Shown here piece after piece: positions 1 to 7,632 of a DNA stretch of 20,149 nucleotides. The notes below the pieces were generated by a model that saw only the letters and a program-made list of their open reading frames with translations, was not told the DNA's origin and made no database searches. The DNA lies in NCBI GenBank assembly GCA_046155505.1, contig JBJXFK010000199.1, forward strand, positions 1 to 20,149, written 5' to 3'. The position numbers and the translations under genes were made by a program. How positions within the stretch are numbered: position 1 is the stretch's first letter; each line of letters begins with the position of its first letter. The DNA comes from JBJXFK01 sp046155505 (lineage in GTDB: Bacteria > Planctomycetota > Phycisphaerae > UBA1845 > Fen-1342).

Positions 1-36
1 CGGCAATTGAAACGCCCGCAGTGATCGCTCGCCGCG

Positions 37-2265
37 CTAATGCGCCGCGACGGTCGCCCGGCGCGACTGCTCGACCGCGTCGCCGATCTTTTGCAGCAGC
101 GCGTGTTTGGTGAACGGCTTGGGCAGAAACGGCACGCTGCGATTCGTGCCCAGGCGCGAAGGAATGCTCTCTTCGCTGTAGCCGCTGCTGACGACGATCG
201 TCGCGTCCGGCCGCACGTCGAGAATCTCTCGATAAACCTCGGCCCCGCTCTTGCCGGGCATGGTCATGTCGAGCAGGACGACGTCGATCTCGTCGGCGTG
301 CTTGCAGAACATCTCGACGCCGATGTGCCCGTCCTCGGCCACCATCGTCTGATGCCCGTCGCTGCGGAGCATCTGTTCGATCACGTCGCGCACCTCGGCC
401 TCGTCATCGATCACGAGAATCGTCTGCCCGCGCTGGTCGGTCTGTGATGGCGCAAGCGGCGGCGGGGTCGGCTCGATCGCCTGAAGCTGTGCCGACAGCG
501 GGAGCGCGATCGTGAAGCGCGTGCCCTTGCCCACTTCGCTCTCGACGCGAATGGCCCCGCGATGAGCGCGCACGATGCCGTGAATCGCCGACAGGCCCAG
601 CCCGCGGCCCGCACCCTTCTTCGAGAAGAACGGCTCGAAGATGTGCTGCATCGTCTCGGCGCTCATGCCGCAGCCGTCGTCCTCGACGATGATCGCGGCG
701 CACGCTTCGCCCGGCAGTTCCTGACCGGGGAAGAGTCGGCGCGCATCGTGCGGCGAGATCTGCATTCGCCGCGTGGTGATGCTGATCTTGCCCGCCCGCT
801 CGCCGATGGCTTCGACGGCGTTGACGACCAGATTCATCACGACCTGCTGCATCTGGCCGGTATCGACCTTGACCAGCAGCGTTGCCGGTTCGAGCCGCAT
901 GTCGATTTGCGTGGATCGCGGCGAGCCGACACGGGCCAGCTCGATGATGCTCTCGATCAGCTCGTTCAGATCGGTCACGGTCACGTCGCACGATACCTGG
1001 CCCGAGTAGGCGAGAATCTGGCGAATGACGCGCGAGGCGCGTTCGCAATTGCTGACGATGCGCTGCAGTCGGTCGCGTGCCGCCGCTTGGTCGGCGAGTT
1101 GCGATTGCGCGAGGCACGCGTTGCCGAGAATGCCGACGAGCATATTGTTCAGATCGTGTGCGATACCGCCCGCAAGAAGGCCGAGGCTTTCGAGCCGCTG
1201 GCTCTGTTGCATCTGCTTTTCAAAATGTTCACGCTCTTCGCGCGCCTGGCGTTGCGCGGTCAGATCCTTGAACACGAGGACCGCGCCGATCAGCGTCGCG
1301 CCGTCGTAAATCGAATTGATCGTGAACTCGACCGCGAAGCGAGTACCGTCGAGCCGGCGAAATTCAGACTCGGCCGACGCCGATCGCCGCGCGCCGCTGA
1401 GCACGTTGCAAAGCGGGCAATCGCGCGTGTCGCAGTCGCCGCTGGAGTCGTCGCCACAAAAGAAGTCGTGCGCGCCGCGACCGATCAAACGACCGGGTGG
1501 AGTCTGGAGCAGCCTCGCCGTGGCCGAGTTGACGAACGACACGCGGCCCTCGCGATCGAGGCCGACAATCCCCTCTTCGACCGCTTCGAGGATGAGCCGC
1601 TGCTGCCGCGAGAGGCGCGTGACGTCCTCTTCTGACTTGCGGCGTTCGGTCACGTCGCGGGCGAAGCCGACGAGAATTTTGCGCCCCTCGTCGTTCAGCA
1701 CGTTGATGCTCAGTTCGAGATAGACGATGTGACCGAACTTGTGCCGGTGCGCACCATCAAACTGGTGAATGCCGGTCTTCGAACTGTACCCGGCGCTTTC
1801 GTGTTCCTCGGGCACTTCGAGATCAGTGATGCGCATACGCTGCAATTCCTCGGCGGAATAGCCGAGCATGCGGCAGAACGCGTCGTTGACTTCGAGGAAT
1901 CGATATTGATTGTCGACGACGAAGAACCCGTCCATCGCGCTTTGCAGGATCGCGTGATTGCGTCGCGAAAGCCGCGCGAGTTGCTCGCCGGATGCGGTGG
2001 CGACGTCTCCATCGCGCCAGGTGATGAGCGCCAGCGGGCCGTCGACGTTGCCGAGTCGTAGTGGTTCGATGTCGAGCGCGCGGGTGGCTGTGCCGTCTGA
2101 ATAGGCGACCGTCTGCCGCGATCCTTCGCGAATGGAGATCGCCAGCGCGCGGCCGAGATCGGCCCGCGCGTCGGTCGGCACGCGATCGAACACGTTCTCG
2201 GTCGGCGGCACGTCCTTGGCATGACACGCGCAGCGCCCGCAAAAATCTACCAGCGCCCAACGCAT
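37..2265 (-). CDS. PAS-PAS hybrid sensor histidine kinase with C-terminal receiver
   Basis: Cytoplasmic hybrid histidine kinase of 742 aa. Order seen: an N-terminal segment with a CGRCACH cysteine cluster (C9, C12, C14), possibly ending in a degenerate PAS (about 30-90); PAS1 (about 100-210); PAS2 (about 220-340); HisKA with GGIAHDLNN, phospho-acceptor His370; HATPase with N-box (VMNLVVNAVEA, about 476-486), G1 EDDGCGM and G2 GAGRGLGL; then a receiver (about 614-735) with acidic pair D620/D621, phospho-acceptor D666 and K716. No transmembrane helix or DNA-binding output is visible, so a phosphorelay to another protein is likely. PAS2 holds four cysteines (C270, C278, C283, C286). The start at 2265 is chosen because AGGAGG lies 7 nt upstream. 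The frame stays open to 2472, but that would overlap the kinase gene ending at 2324. It follows that kinase gene by 58 nt on the same strand, so co-transcription is likely. Confidence 0.93.
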   Translation of the reverse strand: MRWALVDFCGRCACHAKDVPPTENVFDRVPTDARADLGRALAISIREGSRQTVAYSDGTATRALDIEPLRLGNVDGPLALITWRDGDVATASGEQLARLSRRNHAILQSAMDGFFVVDNQYRFLEVNDAFCRMLGYSAEELQRMRITDLEVPEEHESAGYSSKTGIHQFDGAHRHKFGHIVYLELSINVLNDEGRKILVGFARDVTERRKSEEDVTRLSRQQRLILEAVEEGIVGLDREGRVSFVNSATARLLQTPPGRLIGRGAHDFFCGDDSSGDCDTRDCPLCNVLSGARRSASAESEFRRLDGTRFAVEFTINSIYDGATLIGAVLVFKDLTAQRQAREEREHFEKQMQQSQRLESLGLLAGGIAHDLNNMLVGILGNACLAQSQLADQAAARDRLQRIVSNCERASRVIRQILAYSGQVSCDVTVTDLNELIESIIELARVGSPRSTQIDMRLEPATLLVKVDTGQMQQVVMNLVVNAVEAIGERAGKISITTRRMQISPHDARRLFPGQELPGEACAAIIVEDDGCGMSAETMQHIFEPFFSKKGAGRGLGLSAIHGIVRAHRGAIRVESEVGKGTRFTIALPLSAQLQAIEPTPPPLAPSQTDQRGQTILVIDDEAEVRDVIEQMLRSDGHQTMVAEDGHIGVEMFCKHADEIDVVLLDMTMPGKSGAEVYREILDVRPDATIVVSSGYSEESIPSRLGTNRSVPFLPKPFTKHALLQKIGDAVEQSRRATVAAH

Positions 2266-2323
2266 CCCCGTCCTCCTGCGCCGATCCCGCCAGGGCGGCG
2301 CGTGCGAATCGCAAACCGACAGT

Positions 2324-4786
2324 CTACCGCAGTCGATCCATTTGTCCCATGCAGGCGTCGGCCTCCACCATGCGCCCGCACTGTCGCAGGCCGGCCGCCT
2401 TTTGCATCCACGCCGCTTCGAGCATGCGACTATTGCATTGCCGCTGGGCCAGCTCGATCCGCCGTTCGGCACAGCGCACGGCTTCCTCGCCGTTGCGAAT
2501 TTCGAGGTTCAGCTCGGCCATGTACTCGTATACACGCGCCAGGCCGTTGAGGAAGCCGGTTTTTTCGAGCACGTTGAGCGCGATGAGCAGTTCGTACTTG
2601 GCGGTCGCGACGCGGCCTTGTAGCAGCGCGCAGTGGCCCAGATTCATGTTGGACACGCCGATGTTTACGTCGTCGTTGATCTCTTCGGCAAGGACGAGCG
2701 CCCGTCGGAAATGCACGCGCGCCTCGTCGAACTTCCGTTGCTCGCGCATGACGTGCCCGATCCCGGTAAAGGGCGGAATCAGCTCACTCTTGGCGCCGTT
2801 TGAGGTGTGCGTTTCGATCGCAAGATTGAACATCTCCGCGGCGGCCGCGGGCTGCTTGAGTTGCAATTGCACAAACCCGAGATTGTTGCGAACCATCGCG
2901 ACATCGGTCATGAGGCCCAGACTGCTTGCAAGCTCGACTGATCGTTGCAACCAGTCGCGGGCCGCCTCGTACTCGCCGCGGAAGTAGTGCATCGTGCCGC
3001 GATTGGCGTAGGACTCGGCCAGCAAGCGTTGATCCCCCAGCCGATTGGCCAGCGATTGCTGGCGTTGATTGGTTTCGATGGCGCGTTCATACTGCCCCAG
3101 TCGCGCGCAGCATATGCCCACCAGGCCGATCGCCTCGCCGAATTCGGGATCGAGCTGCACTGCCTCGGCGGCGAGCTCGCCAGCCTGCTCATACGAGCCG
3201 TGCTTCAGCAACTCCTTGGCCGCGATAAACTTCTCTTCGGCGACCAGCGGCCCGCGGCGCTGCGGCTTGAGGTCCGGCGCGGTCGCAAGGCCCAGGGCGG
3301 CGGCGAGCCGACGGTCGAGATCGTCTTCCAGCAGGGCTAACGTCGATAGATGGCCCTTGGCGGGCGGAAACGCGATCGGTTCGCCCCGACCCGATTCGTG
3401 AACGGTGGCCGAGATTTCGATCGTGTCGTCCCGCTTGGTAAACGTCCCGCGAATGATCGCCCGCGCGCCGCACATGCGACCGGCATCGAGCAGATTCGCC
3501 AGTTGATTGGCATTGCCGCGAGCCGTGACGCGATCAAGCGTTGCGTGAAACTGCTCGCGATTGACCACGTACACCGACGGTCGCTGCGAGAGCGACCGCG
3601 CGAGGTGATCGGCCAGGTTGGAACCAAGCCAGTCGTCTGCGTTGGAGCCGAACTGATTTTCGAACGCGAGAACGACAAAGCCGCGCGGGTCGCCGCGTTC
3701 GAGCATGCGCGGGCGCGGCGGCGAGACGCGCGAGTCGGTCCGCATGCCGAGGCTTTCCTTGACTTCGCGGGCGGAGCTAAATCGCCGCTGCGGCTCGGGT
3801 TGCAGCAGTTTCAGGATGACTTCGACGAACCAGCCGGGAACGTCGCTCGGCACATCGGTGGGCCAAGCGGGCGGTTGCATGTCGGCGTCGAGGAACTGGG
3901 CATAGCGGCTGCGGCGCGTCGCCGACCTCCCGGTAATCAGTTGAAACAAGCTCGCCCCCAGCGAGTAGAGGTCGGCGGCGGGGCCGACTTTGTCGCGGTG
4001 CGAGAGAATTTCCGGCGCGGCATAGCCGAACGAGCCAGCGTTTGACCCGGTGTCGAGCTGGGTAGCGGGGTCGGCATCGCTGCCGAGGATGCCCACCACG
4101 CCCAGATCGGCCACGCGTGTGCGACCGTCCGTGCCGAGGATGAGATTTCCGGGCTTGATGTCGCGATGCACCATGCCGACGCAATGAATTGCTTCGAGGC
4201 CGGCGGCAGCGTCAACCGCGACGCTGATGGCCTGTCGCCAGTCGAGACGCAGCTTGTTTTGAAGCGGGCGGGTGAGGTCCACGCCGTCGATGTACTCCAT
4301 GACGACGTACCAATAGCCGTCATGGGTGTCGCAATCGAGCACACGCACAACGTTGGGGTGGCTGACTTTGAAGCCGGCGGACGCCTCGGCCTGGAGGCGG
4401 CGGGCGGTGGCTTCCGTGGCGCTTTTGACAGGGTGGTGGAGGACTTTGACCACGCACGGGTGGTTGATGTAAATGTGGTGGGCGAGATGGGTAATTCCGT
4501 GCTCGCCGCGACCGAGCTCCTGCACGATTTCGTACCGATCGCGCAGCAGAGTGCCGGGTCGGATGGAGTGCGATGTCACCAGTTCGTCAACGAGCGCGCG
4601 TGCGGGCGTGTGTCGCGGTCGCGGAATGACGAAACGACAGATGTCGCAGCGGACCAAATCTCCGCCGACGCGTCTTGTGGAAGAAATTTCTGCGCAATGG
4701 GGGCATCGATCGGAAGCGCCGCTGGATGCGTCAGTTGCATCCGAGAAAGCGGTCAATGAGAGCGCGGTTGGAAATGAATCTCGCAC
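2324..4786 (-). CDS. Ser/Thr protein kinase with zinc ribbon, TolB/CsgG-like domain and TPRs
   Basis: Hanks-type Ser/Thr kinase of 820 aa. An N-terminal zinc-ribbon-like motif has CPHC (C28/C31) and CDIC (C47/C50). The kinase domain (about 85-345) has a glycine-rich loop GRGEHG, Lys114 in VVKVL, the catalytic loop HRDIKPGN (D209, K211, N214), a DLG variant of DFG (227-229) and APE (257-259), so it should be active. Residues about 368-500 look like a TolB/CsgG/FlgO-type alpha/beta domain, which in this context probably senses or binds a partner. From about 515 to the C-terminus runs a helical TPR array (YEQAGELAAEAVQLDP and similar repeats). No transmembrane segment is evident between kinase and TPRs, unlike PknB-type receptors. 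The start is a GTG with only a weak ribosome-binding site; it is favoured because it keeps the zinc ribbon, but its exact position is uncertain. The histidine kinase follows directly, so a Ser/Thr-His kinase partnership is inferred. Confidence 0.92.
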   Translation of the reverse strand: MRDSFPTALSLTAFSDATDASSGASDRCPHCAEISSTRRVGGDLVRCDICRFVIPRPRHTPARALVDELVTSHSIRPGTLLRDRYEIVQELGRGEHGITHLAHHIYINHPCVVKVLHHPVKSATEATARRLQAEASAGFKVSHPNVVRVLDCDTHDGYWYVVMEYIDGVDLTRPLQNKLRLDWRQAISVAVDAAAGLEAIHCVGMVHRDIKPGNLILGTDGRTRVADLGVVGILGSDADPATQLDTGSNAGSFGYAAPEILSHRDKVGPAADLYSLGASLFQLITGRSATRRSRYAQFLDADMQPPAWPTDVPSDVPGWFVEVILKLLQPEPQRRFSSAREVKESLGMRTDSRVSPPRPRMLERGDPRGFVVLAFENQFGSNADDWLGSNLADHLARSLSQRPSVYVVNREQFHATLDRVTARGNANQLANLLDAGRMCGARAIIRGTFTKRDDTIEISATVHESGRGEPIAFPPAKGHLSTLALLEDDLDRRLAAALGLATAPDLKPQRRGPLVAEEKFIAAKELLKHGSYEQAGELAAEAVQLDPEFGEAIGLVGICCARLGQYERAIETNQRQQSLANRLGDQRLLAESYANRGTMHYFRGEYEAARDWLQRSVELASSLGLMTDVAMVRNNLGFVQLQLKQPAAAAEMFNLAIETHTSNGAKSELIPPFTGIGHVMREQRKFDEARVHFRRALVLAEEINDDVNIGVSNMNLGHCALLQGRVATAKYELLIALNVLEKTGFLNGLARVYEYMAELNLEIRNGEEAVRCAERRIELAQRQCNSRMLEAAWMQKAAGLRQCGRMVEADACMGQMDRLR

Positions 4787-5002
4787 TGCTTTTGCCCAGC
4801 CGTCTTGACAACGCCCAATTTATCAGGCATTCTAATAGTCTAGCGAGGTTGCAGGGGCCACCTCAAGTCTGCCAAAACTCTCGGAATCGGAGCCTGGCAG
4901 GGTCTCCATTCCACCGCAGCCATTATCACAGGTGTCGGTCAAGGTACCACATTGCGGCATTGGCGGCAATCACATCTTTTTTGCCCCGGGCGAGGAATTG
5001 TC

Positions 5003-5071
5003 ATGGGTTTTTACAGTCTCATCGACTCGGCCGTGCTTATTTTCTGGGCAATCATCGATCAGATTACGTGA
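5003..5071 (+). CDS. Candidate small ORF encoding a 22-aa hydrophobic peptide
   Basis: ATG is preceded by GAGG about 8 nt upstream. The frame encodes a 22-residue peptide whose central part (SAVLIFWAIID) is strongly hydrophobic and could span or lie on a membrane. It ends at TGA and is followed 20 nt later by a second tiny ORF on the same strand. No homologue is recognised, and 22 codons can easily arise by chance. The only support is the ribosome-binding site, the amphipathic-looking composition and the lack of any other explanation for this AT-richer gap. Confidence 0.2.
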   Translation: MGFYSLIDSAVLIFWAIIDQIT

Positions 5072-5091
5072 AAACAAACGGAGAAACTGCA

Positions 5092-5142
5092 ATGATCGTC
5101 GTCATTACCGAAGTTGACCATATCGAAACCAGCTCGAAGTAA
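5092..5142 (+). CDS. Candidate small ORF encoding a 16-aa peptide
   Basis: ATG is preceded by GGAG about 8 nt upstream. The frame encodes MIVVITEVDHIETSSK and ends with TAA. It lies 20 nt after the candidate 22-aa hydrophobic ORF, so the two would form a bicistronic unit if real. No homologue is recognised, and the confidence rests only on spacing and ribosome-binding-site quality. Confidence 0.17.
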   Translation: MIVVITEVDHIETSSK

Positions 5143-5243
5143 CGCCTTGGCTGCCTGGGGTGGCGAATTGGCCAGCAGCGACTTGCCCAAATTCACTGGG
5201 CTGTCATTTGCGGCGCTGTGTTGCCGCCGATCTGGGACGCGTG

Positions 5244-5266
5244 CGGCCCACTTTTGGGTTGGGCCG
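5244..5266. repeat. Inverted repeat with 7-bp arms downstream of the ABC1-family gene
   Basis: CGGCCCA at 5244-5250 and TGGGCCG at 5260-5266 pair perfectly around a 9-nt loop. It lies about 50 nt past the stop of the minus-strand ABC1-family gene and could act in 3'-end formation. There is no clear T-tract on the minus-strand side, so calling it an intrinsic terminator would be too strong. Confidence 0.4.
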
Positions 5267-5276
5267 TGCGGCGTGG

Positions 5277-5311
5277 CGTCACGATCCGCGTGATCGTGCC
5301 GCGAGGTGACG
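5277..5311. repeat. Nested inverted repeat just past the ABC1-family gene stop
   Basis: CGTCAC (5277-5282) pairs with GTGACG (5306-5311). An alternative inner pairing is CACGAT (5280-5285) with ATCGTG (5293-5298). It begins 5 nt beyond the stop codon of the minus-strand gene. It is probably a 3'-end hairpin, but no U-tract follows. Confidence 0.4.
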
Positions 5312-5315
5312 TTGC

Positions 5316-6851
5316 TTACTCGAGCCAGACCCGGACGCCGCGCGCGGTTGCGGTTTCCGGGAGATCAAAAACGGTCTGCGGTGCGTAGCCGGTTTGCCGC
5401 GCACCGCGGACAAGCGACGCCAGATCGATGCTGCTGCGCGAGAGGCGCGCCCGCAGATCGGCGTCCATCAGTTGATCCAGATCGTCGATCGCCGTCGCTG
5501 GAAACGTCAGCGCGACTTTCGTCGTGCCGGCTTGCGAGACGCGCACGCGCAGGTGTTGTGCCAGACTTGCGAACTCGTTTCGCGACGAACTGCCGGTGGA
5601 TCGCAGCCACTGCGCCGCCAAATCTCGGCCATGCGCCAGGTGCGGTTCGATCGCGGTGGACCAGTTCACGTCGACGCCCAGGCGATTGATGTAGTAGCAC
5701 AACCCCCCAAAGACGCGCAGGACGAAAATCAGCTCAGCCGGGCCGCTGACGCGAAAATTCCAGCGATCGTCGCCGAGAATGTCGGCGATGCGCTCGGCTC
5801 TTCGCGATTGCGCAAGAGGATAGGGTGCGTTCGTGCAGAACGGCTCGAACAGCACCGCACAGAGAGCCGGCAACTTCGACCGCAGCGGCGCGAGCAGCGT
5901 CTCGTTGAACCCCAGTTCGAGCAGGGCCGGATACGGGTCGCCTTGCTGGTTGCGCGTCATTTGGATCAGCGCGAGCAACGCCGTGCGATGATTTTCGCCG
6001 AAGCGCGCGACACTTCCAAAGTCGAGCAGCACAATCCGGTCGGGACTGGCGAAGCGCACGTTTCCCGGGTGCGGATCGGCGTGTACGTTGCCGTGTTGTA
6101 GCAGCATGTGAAGCGTGCCGGCGAGCAAACTTCGAGCGATCGTGCGGCGTGAGTCGACGCTCCACGTCGCAGCCTGTTCGATCGACTCGTTTTCGCACCA
6201 CTCGCTGACCAGCACGCTCTCGTTCGACAGTTGCGATATGACCTGCGGTATTTGCCAGCCCGGCAACTCGGGCGCGAAGTTTGCGTAGCGCGACTGGTGC
6301 ATCGCTTCGACGCGATAGTCCAGCTCTTCTTCGAGGTCGCGCAGGATTGCGGCGCGATAGTCGGCCAGATCAAAGCCGCCGCGCACCACACGCATCGGGG
6401 CGGCAATCCAGCCAAGGACGGACAGGTCTTTCATGACGGCTTCGCGAATGCCGGGGTAGCGCACCTTGATCGCGACGTCGCGGCCGTCTTTCAGTTTCGC
6501 CCGATGCACTTGTCCCAGCGAAGCTGCCAGGCCGCTTTGATCGATATGGCTGACCGTGTCGCCGAGCGGTGCGTTCCACGCCTGTTCGATCAGCGGAGCG
6601 ATTTCGTCGAACGGCAGCGCCGGTGCGGCGTTGGTGAGCGGCGCGAACGGGTCGGCGTCGTCGCCCGCGGCCGCGTTCATGCTCATGATCTGGCCGATTT
6701 TTTGCGGCAGTCCGCGGAGGCGACCCATGCGCTGCGCGAGATGCGATCGAGCCGCGTCGCGGATGCTTTCCTGACTGGATGCGCGGAGCTTGAATGCCTG
6801 GCGTGCGAGATCGACATAGTCCCACGCGCGGCCGAGGAATGAAGTGGACAT
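5316..6851 (-). CDS. AarF/ABC1/UbiB-family atypical kinase-like protein
   Basis: ABC1/ADCK-type atypical kinase of 511 aa; family members act as ATPases in ubiquinone biosynthesis and lipid homeostasis. Visible signatures: the family-specific KxGQ motif (K51-Q54), the alanine-rich nucleotide loop AASLGQVHRA (about 109-118), AIKV with Lys129, the acidic EEELDYR stretch (about 174-180), the HADPHPGN catalytic loop (257-264) and DFG (277-279). Residues about 425-511 form a C-terminal extension beyond the usual fold. Its pattern (strand, KVALTFPATAI, helix, then an acidic-to-VRVWLE end) resembles the SHOCT-like domain found at the C-terminus of DUF2089 proteins; this is only inference. The start at 6851 begins the conserved region and lies downstream of a terminator at 6955-6985. 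The longer open frame to 7043 would read through that terminator. There is no neighbouring quinone gene, so the substrate is unknown. Confidence 0.9.
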   Translation of the reverse strand: MSTSFLGRAWDYVDLARQAFKLRASSQESIRDAARSHLAQRMGRLRGLPQKIGQIMSMNAAAGDDADPFAPLTNAAPALPFDEIAPLIEQAWNAPLGDTVSHIDQSGLAASLGQVHRAKLKDGRDVAIKVRYPGIREAVMKDLSVLGWIAAPMRVVRGGFDLADYRAAILRDLEEELDYRVEAMHQSRYANFAPELPGWQIPQVISQLSNESVLVSEWCENESIEQAATWSVDSRRTIARSLLAGTLHMLLQHGNVHADPHPGNVRFASPDRIVLLDFGSVARFGENHRTALLALIQMTRNQQGDPYPALLELGFNETLLAPLRSKLPALCAVLFEPFCTNAPYPLAQSRRAERIADILGDDRWNFRVSGPAELIFVLRVFGGLCYYINRLGVDVNWSTAIEPHLAHGRDLAAQWLRSTGSSSRNEFASLAQHLRVRVSQAGTTKVALTFPATAIDDLDQLMDADLRARLSRSSIDLASLVRGARQTGYAPQTVFDLPETATARGVRVWLE

Positions 6852-6954
6852 GGTAGTTGGTTCCAGCGCGGGCCAGAGCGCGGCTCGACGCGCGCTGGTG
6901 CGTATTGATGCGTCGTGCGCCGTGCGGCATCGCGCACTTCTATCGGATTGCTCA

Positions 6955-6985
6955 ATAAGAAAAAGGCCCGCCCCGGTCGCGGGCC
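6955..6985 (-). terminator. Rho-independent terminator
   Basis: On the minus strand, GGCCCGC and GCGGGCC (6985-6979 and 6971-6965) form a perfect 7-bp GC stem with a 7-nt loop, followed at once by TTTTTCTTATT. It should end transcripts coming from the ABM-fold gene. It isolates the ABC1-family gene and supports that gene's start at 6851. Confidence 0.85.
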
Positions 6986-7080
6986 GACGGCGATCGTCTG
7001 CGACGCGGTTCGTAGCGCGATGCGTCGCAGTTCGATTCGTCACCTGCGGGCGGCCGGGGCTTTCGCGCGACGATCGAGAA

Positions 7081-7157
7081 GTGCTCAGTGTTCAGTGCTC
7101 AGTGAAGAAGGACACGCACGCTGCTTTTCTGAGCACTGAGCACTAAACACTGAACAC
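7081..7157 (-). repeat. 24-bp imperfect palindrome of CACTGA-type heptamers
   Basis: The arms at 7081-7104 and 7134-7157 are inverted copies matching at 22 of 24 positions, separated by a 29-nt loop. Both arms are built from 7-nt units of the type CAGTGYT (complement RCACTGA). Both mismatches become U-G pairs when the minus strand is transcribed, so that RNA could form an unbroken 24-bp helix. It starts 5 nt after the stop of the ABM-fold gene. Confidence 0.85.
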
Positions 7158-7161
7158 TCTC

Positions 7162-7488
7162 TTAGTGTGCCCCGACCGGACAGCGCTGTTCGCTCAGAAA
7201 CTTGCTGCCGCCATAGACTTCGTGCTTGGGCTGGCCGGCGAGAATCTTGCTCTTGCCCCAATCGGTGACGTTCTTGAACTGCTGCGAGCGGGTGAACGCC
7301 TCGAAGTTGTCCTGATTCTGCCATTCCGAGATGATCAGATATCCCGTGGGGCTCTTCACGTCGCGATACAGGTGTGTCTCGACGTGGCCCTCGAGGCCCT
7401 TCATGATGTCCATAACCTTGTAAAAGACCGTTTCGAATTCGGTCTCTTTGCCTTCGATTACACGATAGTTCATTCCGACGGTAACCAT
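7162..7488 (-). CDS. Antibiotic biosynthesis monooxygenase (ABM) fold protein
   Basis: Small cytoplasmic protein of 108 aa with an ABM-type dimeric alpha/beta-barrel ferredoxin-like fold. The signature runs from the opening strand (VTVGMNYRVIEGKE) through the first helix (FETVFYKVMDIMKGLEGHVETHLYRD is the helix-to-strand passage) to LIISEWQNQDNFEAF and the following helix. The family includes quinol monooxygenases, IsdG-type haem-degrading enzymes and many uncharacterised members. I cannot choose between them, as the haem-binding pattern is not decisive. AAGGA lies about 7 nt before the ATG, which supports the start. The stop is 5 nt from a long palindrome, and a terminator lies further down, so this looks like the last gene of its transcript. 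The HDOD gene ends 128 nt upstream on the same strand. Confidence 0.85.
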   Translation of the reverse strand: MVTVGMNYRVIEGKETEFETVFYKVMDIMKGLEGHVETHLYRDVKSPTGYLIISEWQNQDNFEAFTRSQQFKNVTDWGKSKILAGQPKHEVYGGSKFLSEQRCPVGAH

Positions 7489-7602
7489 GAGCGTCCTTTC
7501 ATTGATCGGCGGGCGCGTTCACGCCATGAACCACCCGCAATCTCTCGAACCCCTGACCCAAGTTTCATCGCGAATCGCAGCCTCGCGAGCCGCGTCGTTT
7601 TT

Positions 7603-7632
7603 CTAGGCACTAGCAACTAGGCACTCGGCACT
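7603..7632. repeat. Heptamer-type repeat arm overlapping the HDOD gene end
   Basis: Repeated CTAGGCACT/CTAGCAACTAGGCACT units with a period near 7. It belongs to the same CACTAGG/CACTGA family as the repeats at 7081 and 9535. No inverted partner is visible within 150 nt. The TAG stop of the HDOD gene (7617-7619) falls inside it. Confidence 0.7.

Larger units (their letters stand above)
4787..5315. other. Intergenic region upstream of the Ser/Thr kinase gene
   Basis: This 529-nt stretch lies between the end of the ABC1-family gene and the start of the Ser/Thr kinase gene, both on the minus strand. No conserved protein is recognisable. It is visibly more AT-rich than its neighbours between about 4800 and 5110. 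A perfect TTGACA sits at 4805-4810 on the plus strand, but no good -10 lies at 16-18 nt. For the kinase gene on the minus strand, TTGAGG and TAGACT spaced by 18 nt (about 4844-4873) are a weak promoter guess. Two very short ORFs with Shine-Dalgarno-like sequences lie at 5003-5142, and two inverted repeats at 5244-5311; both are listed separately. Confidence 0.5.
6852..7161. other. Intergenic region with terminator and palindromic repeat
   Basis: This 310-nt gap separates the ABM-fold gene from the ABC1-family gene, both on the minus strand. Read in the minus direction it first holds a long heptamer-type palindrome (7157-7081) and then a Rho-independent terminator (6985-6955). The remaining 100 nt or so must contain the promoter of the ABC1-family gene. 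I see no convincing -35/-10 pair there. Confidence 0.6.

Noticed and set aside
2266..2472. Longer N-terminus for the histidine kinase
   Set aside because: The extension overlaps the end of the Ser/Thr kinase gene, has no domain, and ignores the AGGAGG before 2265.
2061..2987. A 308-codon plus-strand frame across the histidine kinase/Ser/Thr kinase junction
   Set aside because: Arg/Ser/Ala-rich shadow product that overlaps two well-supported minus-strand genes.
6852..7043. Longer N-terminus for the ABC1-family protein
   Set aside because: It would be translated across a Rho-independent terminator, and the residues are shadow-like. The conserved region begins at 6851.
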